Shown here one piece after another: positions 4,502 through 6,449 of a stretch of DNA of 6,449 nucleotides. The position numbers and the translations under genes are program-made. The stretch lies in NCBI GenBank assembly GCA_900313475.1, contig OMRJ01000293.1, positions 1 through 6,449 on the forward strand, given 5' to 3'. The stretch's first letter is position 1, and every line of letters starts with the position of its first letter. This stretch comes from an uncultured Eubacteriales bacterium. GTDB lineage: Bacteria; Bacillota; Clostridia; Oscillospirales; Acutalibacteraceae. Below the pieces are notes generated by a model, which was not told the DNA's origin, ran no database searches, and worked only from the letters and a program-made list of their open reading frames with translations.

Positions 4502-5629
4502 TTATTTGACTGCAAAAATATTTGCTATCATTGCAAAGAGTCTGTTGAATATTTCCTTGATGTGCGCAAAAAATGTATCATACCACGCCGATGTGTTTGT
4601 GTCGCCGTCTATGTCAAATGCTTCAAACTGCTTAAACGTATCCGTCCAGTTAGCGTCACCGATTTCCGCGCCGTTGTCATCGGTCATCGTCTTATAATCC
4701 GCCGAAAGAATAAACCTGTCGTTTTTGATGCCGTTTGTGTAGCGGGACGGACGGTTGCAGTTGTATGTCACAAGTACATGTTCGCCGCCAGCCGTTTCAT
4801 ATGCACCCGTAAAAAGAACTGTGTGACCCGGTGTAATAAAAGCCGATCCGGTATAGTAGGTAAACATAACTATATTGCCCGCTTTTACGCTCTCAAACAT
4901 AGCCTTCATCGAAGACGCATATGCGGAAGAAACCGATTTGGCCGCTTTGTTTTCACACAGCCAGCTTGTGGCGGCATTTGCCTGATAGTAATTTATCACG
5001 CTTATAAGCTCTTCATCGTTAAGCATGTCATAAAGAGTCTCCGCATTTTGAAGTCCTTTTATGTCAAGCATACCGTAGTGCTGCATTGCCGTCACGGTTG
5101 AAATACCGTAGCACGACCCCTGCCAATTCCACTCGGGATATGTCGCAAGCACAGCGCCGAGTGCTATTCCGGGAACGGGAGTCGGACCGAACGTCTTGAA
5201 AATATTCTTTTCGAGCATTGCCATATGTTCAGCGCTCATGCGGTATTTACCCTTTTCTCCGCCTGTAAAATACCGTTTTGAATTATTAAAGAAGAATATC
5301 TCGTTATCTTCAAGCTCAACCGGACACCATACAGCATAGAGATCGGTATTTTCGGTCAATTCGACCGTCTCTCCGCCGAAACACACAACCTTTCCGTCGG
5401 GTTCACCCGACCACCCCGCAAATGCATATCCGTCGCGCGTCCAACCGTATGCGGAATCGTTGATGTAACACGTTCCGTCGGAATACGCAAACGAAACATA
5501 TGTATTTTCGTTGTTTTCACCGACGTGATATGTCAGCTTCGGACGAAAGTCAAACGCGCCCGCCGCGGCTGAAAAGCACGAAACAAACAATAAAATACAC
5601 AGTAAAACGGAAACTGTTTTCTTAAACAT
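4502..5629 (-). CDS. Secreted papain/C39-like cysteine peptidase with InlB-type repeat (375 aa)
   Basis: The start is the ATG at 5627-5629: AGAGGAG lies eight bases upstream, and the product opens with a classical Sec signal peptide (MFKK, hydrophobic VSVLLCILLFV, then SAAAGA, cleavage expected after Ala25). Reading from 5683 would put 18 extra residues before it. Residues 33-101 form an InlB B-type (Listeria-Bacteroides) repeat ending GYAFAGWSG...TDLYAVW, a small extracellular beta module. A papain-like fold follows: WQGSCYGISTVTAM has candidate catalytic Cys173, ITPGHTVLFTG has His269, and VTYNCN has Asn290 as the third residue. The C-terminus (WYDTFFAHIKEIFNRLFAMI) is a hydrophobic-aromatic amphipathic helix, a tail I have seen on secreted clostridial proteins. 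No LPXTG anchor or dockerin is seen; the lipobox-like FVSC is less convincing than the AGA site. It probably acts outside the cell or at its surface; the substrate is unknown. The HAD gene follows. Confidence 0.8.
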   Translation of the reverse strand: MFKKTVSVLLCILLFVSCFSAAAGAFDFRPKLTYHVGENNENTYVSFAYSDGTCYINDSAYGWTRDGYAFAGWSGEPDGKVVCFGGETVELTENTDLYAVWCPVELEDNEIFFFNNSKRYFTGGEKGKYRMSAEHMAMLEKNIFKTFGPTPVPGIALGAVLATYPEWNWQGSCYGISTVTAMQHYGMLDIKGLQNAETLYDMLNDEELISVINYYQANAATSWLCENKAAKSVSSAYASSMKAMFESVKAGNIVMFTYYTGSAFITPGHTVLFTGAYETAGGEHVLVTYNCNRPSRYTNGIKNDRFILSADYKTMTDDNGAEIGDANWTDTFKQFEAFDIDGDTNTSAWYDTFFAHIKEIFNRLFAMIANIFAVK

Positions 5630-5648
5630 TATTTCTTCTCCTCTCAAC

Positions 5649-5664
5649 GGGGAATTCTCTCCCC
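5649..5664 (-). other. 5'-leader hairpin of the peptidase-HAD transcript
   Basis: GGGGA and TCCCC flank six bases (minus-strand GGGGAGAGAATTCCCC) within a few bases of the predicted transcription start near 5667 and just before the ribosome binding site. A 5'-terminal GC stem can protect a message from decay or affect translation. It is too short to call an attenuator. Confidence 0.4.
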
Positions 5665-5673
5665 TGCGAACAT

Positions 5674-5702
5674 ATTTTACCACATCCGATTAAAACAATC
5701 AA
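5674..5702 (-). promoter_or_regulatory. Promoter of the peptidase-HAD operon
   Basis: On the minus strand TTGATT (5697-5702) and TAAAAT (5674-5679) are 17 bases apart, with a TGG triplet before the -10 box (extended -10). The -35 box is directly preceded by TCGGTG, the same hexamer found before the divergent -35 box. Confidence 0.75.
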
Positions 5703-5757
5703 CACCGAATTAATTTTATACGTAAAAATTCACGAAAAAATGAAAAAATCGGTGTTG
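5700..5757. repeat. 9-bp inverted repeat spanning both divergent -35 regions
   Basis: CAACACCGA (5700-5708) and TCGGTGTTG (5749-5757) are perfect reverse complements, 40 bases apart. Each arm runs into the -35 box of one divergent promoter: TCGGTG-TTGATT leftward and TCGGTG-TTGTTA rightward. Centre-to-centre distance is 49 bp, close to five helical turns. This fits paired half sites for a common regulator, though the match may partly reflect the shared TTG of the -35 boxes. Confidence 0.5.
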
Positions 5758-5783
5758 TTATTTGTGTATGCATATGTTAACAT
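5755..5783 (+). promoter_or_regulatory. Candidate promoter of the beta-galactosidase gene
   Basis: TTGTTA (5755-5760) is followed after 17 bases by TAACAT (5778-5783), with a TGT triplet before the -10 box. The -10 box matches four of six consensus bases, helped by the extended element. TAATAT at 5783-5788 is an alternative -10 with worse spacing. The leader would be about 50 bases. Confidence 0.5.
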
Positions 5784-5839
5784 AATATGAGCACGGTGCA
5801 AAGAATCAGGTGCCGACGCGACGAAAGGATGATTATTTT

Positions 5840-6449
5840 TTGAAGTACGTCATTAACAAAACATTACATTCGGATTTTTCCGTTTTTGAAAAGAACAAGC
5901 TGCCCGCACGCGCATATGCAATTCCTTTTGCCGATGCGAAAAAGCTCAAAGCAACAGCCGCGAAAGACGAAAGATACAGCTCCGACACCGTTAAAGTTCT
6001 TTCGGGCGAATGGGATTTTAAATTTTATAAATCGATTTCGCTTCTTCCGGACAAGCTCGACACTGTTCGTGTCAAATTCGGCAAGATTACGGTACCGGGC
6101 GACTGGCAGCGCCACGGTTATGAGGAGCCTGTTTACCTCAACTGCCCGTATCAGTTCAAAACAATGGAACCGAACATACCCGAAGACATGCCCGTCGGAG
6201 TATACAGAAGATTTTTTGATATTGCCGATAAGTCAAAAACCTACATTCTCTCGTTCCTCGGCGCGGCAAACAATATTTCCGTGTACATAAACGGGCATTT
6301 TGCAGGCTACTCGGAGGGTACGCACAACACAGCAGAATTTGACATTTCGTCTTTTGTCACGGAGGGCGCGAATGAGATCGCAGTCGTAACGTTCAAATGG
6401 TGCAACGGCTCATTCCTCGAAGCGCAGGACATGTTCAGGGAAAACGGAA
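5840..6449 (+). CDS. lacZ: Beta-galactosidase, glycoside hydrolase family 2, N-terminal part (cut by window edge)
   Basis: The 203 visible codons match the GH2 N-terminal jelly-roll (sugar-binding) domain of LacZ-type enzymes: LSGEWDFKFY (54-63), ITVPGDWQRHGYEEPVYLN (83-101), MPVGVYRRFF (117-126), ILSFLGAANNISVYINGHF (136-154), GYSEGT (156-161), AEFDIS (165-170) and KWCNGSFLEAQDMFRENG (186-203). The last segment corresponds to the SDGSYLEDQDMWR stretch of E. coli LacZ, whose Asp binds sugar and sodium; here it is Asp197. The catalytic TIM barrel is beyond the window. There is no signal peptide, so it acts in the cytoplasm on lactose or other beta-galactosides. The start is a TTG, as no ATG or GTG occurs in frame nearby; AAAGGA ends ten bases upstream, a rather long gap. 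An ATG at 5829 is out of frame and stops after four codons. It is divergent from the peptidase operon. Confidence 0.93.
   Translation, partial: MKYVINKTLHSDFSVFEKNKLPARAYAIPFADAKKLKATAAKDERYSSDTVKVLSGEWDFKFYKSISLLPDKLDTVRVKFGKITVPGDWQRHGYEEPVYLNCPYQFKTMEPNIPEDMPVGVYRRFFDIADKSKTYILSFLGAANNISVYINGHFAGYSEGTHNTAEFDISSFVTEGANEIAVVTFKWCNGSFLEAQDMFRENG

Noticed and set aside
3813..4697. Rightward open frame of 294 codons opposite the HAD gene
   Set aside because: The leftward strand carries all four HAD motifs, a terminator and a matching operon structure; the rightward product is a low-complexity basic shadow without family motifs.
4562..5101. Rightward 179-codon open frame opposite the peptidase gene
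   Set aside because: It is a shadow of the Cys/His/Asn peptidase domain; its rich Arg and Cys content is typical of antisense frames.
5864..6290. Open frames on both strands overlapping the beta-galactosidase start
   Set aside because: Both are out of frame with the continuous GH2 motif series that begins at the TTG at 5840.
1..6449. CRISPR array, riboswitch or replication origin
   Set aside because: No regularly spaced direct repeats, no recognised riboswitch core and no DnaA-box cluster were seen.

Overview
The window reads as chromosomal DNA from a Firmicutes bacterium of the class Clostridia, probably a gut-type Oscillospirales or Lachnospirales relative. The reasons are the strong AGGAGG-type ribosome binding sites, UUG starts, consensus sigma-A promoters, a TnpV-type transposon protein, a small alarmone synthetase of the RelQ/RelP type, a NimA-like flavoprotein and a secreted protein with an InlB-type repeat. 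The genus cannot be fixed from the sequence alone.

Layout. (1) Positions 1-1545 are AT-rich accessory DNA. The start of a tnpV gene (cut by the window edge) and a 61-codon partner gene are read leftward. Divergent from them is a single rightward gene for a 363-residue protein with an HNH-like zinc-binding core. (2) Positions 1546-1937 hold a bidirectional terminator, further hairpins, and a complete leftward tRNA-Ala(CGC) gene with its own promoter; the 3' end of the tRNA faces the accessory DNA. (3) Positions 1938-3645 are a leftward three-gene operon: an HD-domain hydrolase like the alarmone hydrolase part of Rel/SpoT, a NimA-like FMN protein, and a small alarmone (p)ppGpp synthetase. The last two genes overlap by 23 bases. 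A perfect 10-bp inverted repeat with a 9-base spacer sits just before the first gene. (4) Positions 3669-3819 carry an apparent 3' remnant of a group II intron: the tail of the intron protein, domain V and domain VI with a bulged branch-point A. It lies directly after the terminator of the next operon. (5) Positions 3827-5702 are a leftward two-gene operon: a secreted papain/C39-like cysteine peptidase with an InlB-type repeat, then a HAD phosphatase. It has a clear promoter and terminator. (6) From 5703 a divergent promoter region leads into the N-terminal third of a GH2 beta-galactosidase that runs off the right edge.

How the genes may work together. The HD hydrolase and the small synthetase place making and breaking of (p)ppGpp-like nucleotides in one transcript, a split counterpart of Rel; the flavoprotein between them has no obvious link. 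The peptidase/HAD operon and the beta-galactosidase gene share a divergent promoter region in which each -35 box is preceded by the same TCGGTG hexamer, which suggests shared control.

The most notable points are the split alarmone operon with its operator-like palindrome, the mirrored divergent promoters, the intron remnant after a terminator, and the uncharacterised HNH-like cargo gene next to TnpV. None of these is shown here to be a new system. All functional calls come from motif recognition by eye, without database searches.
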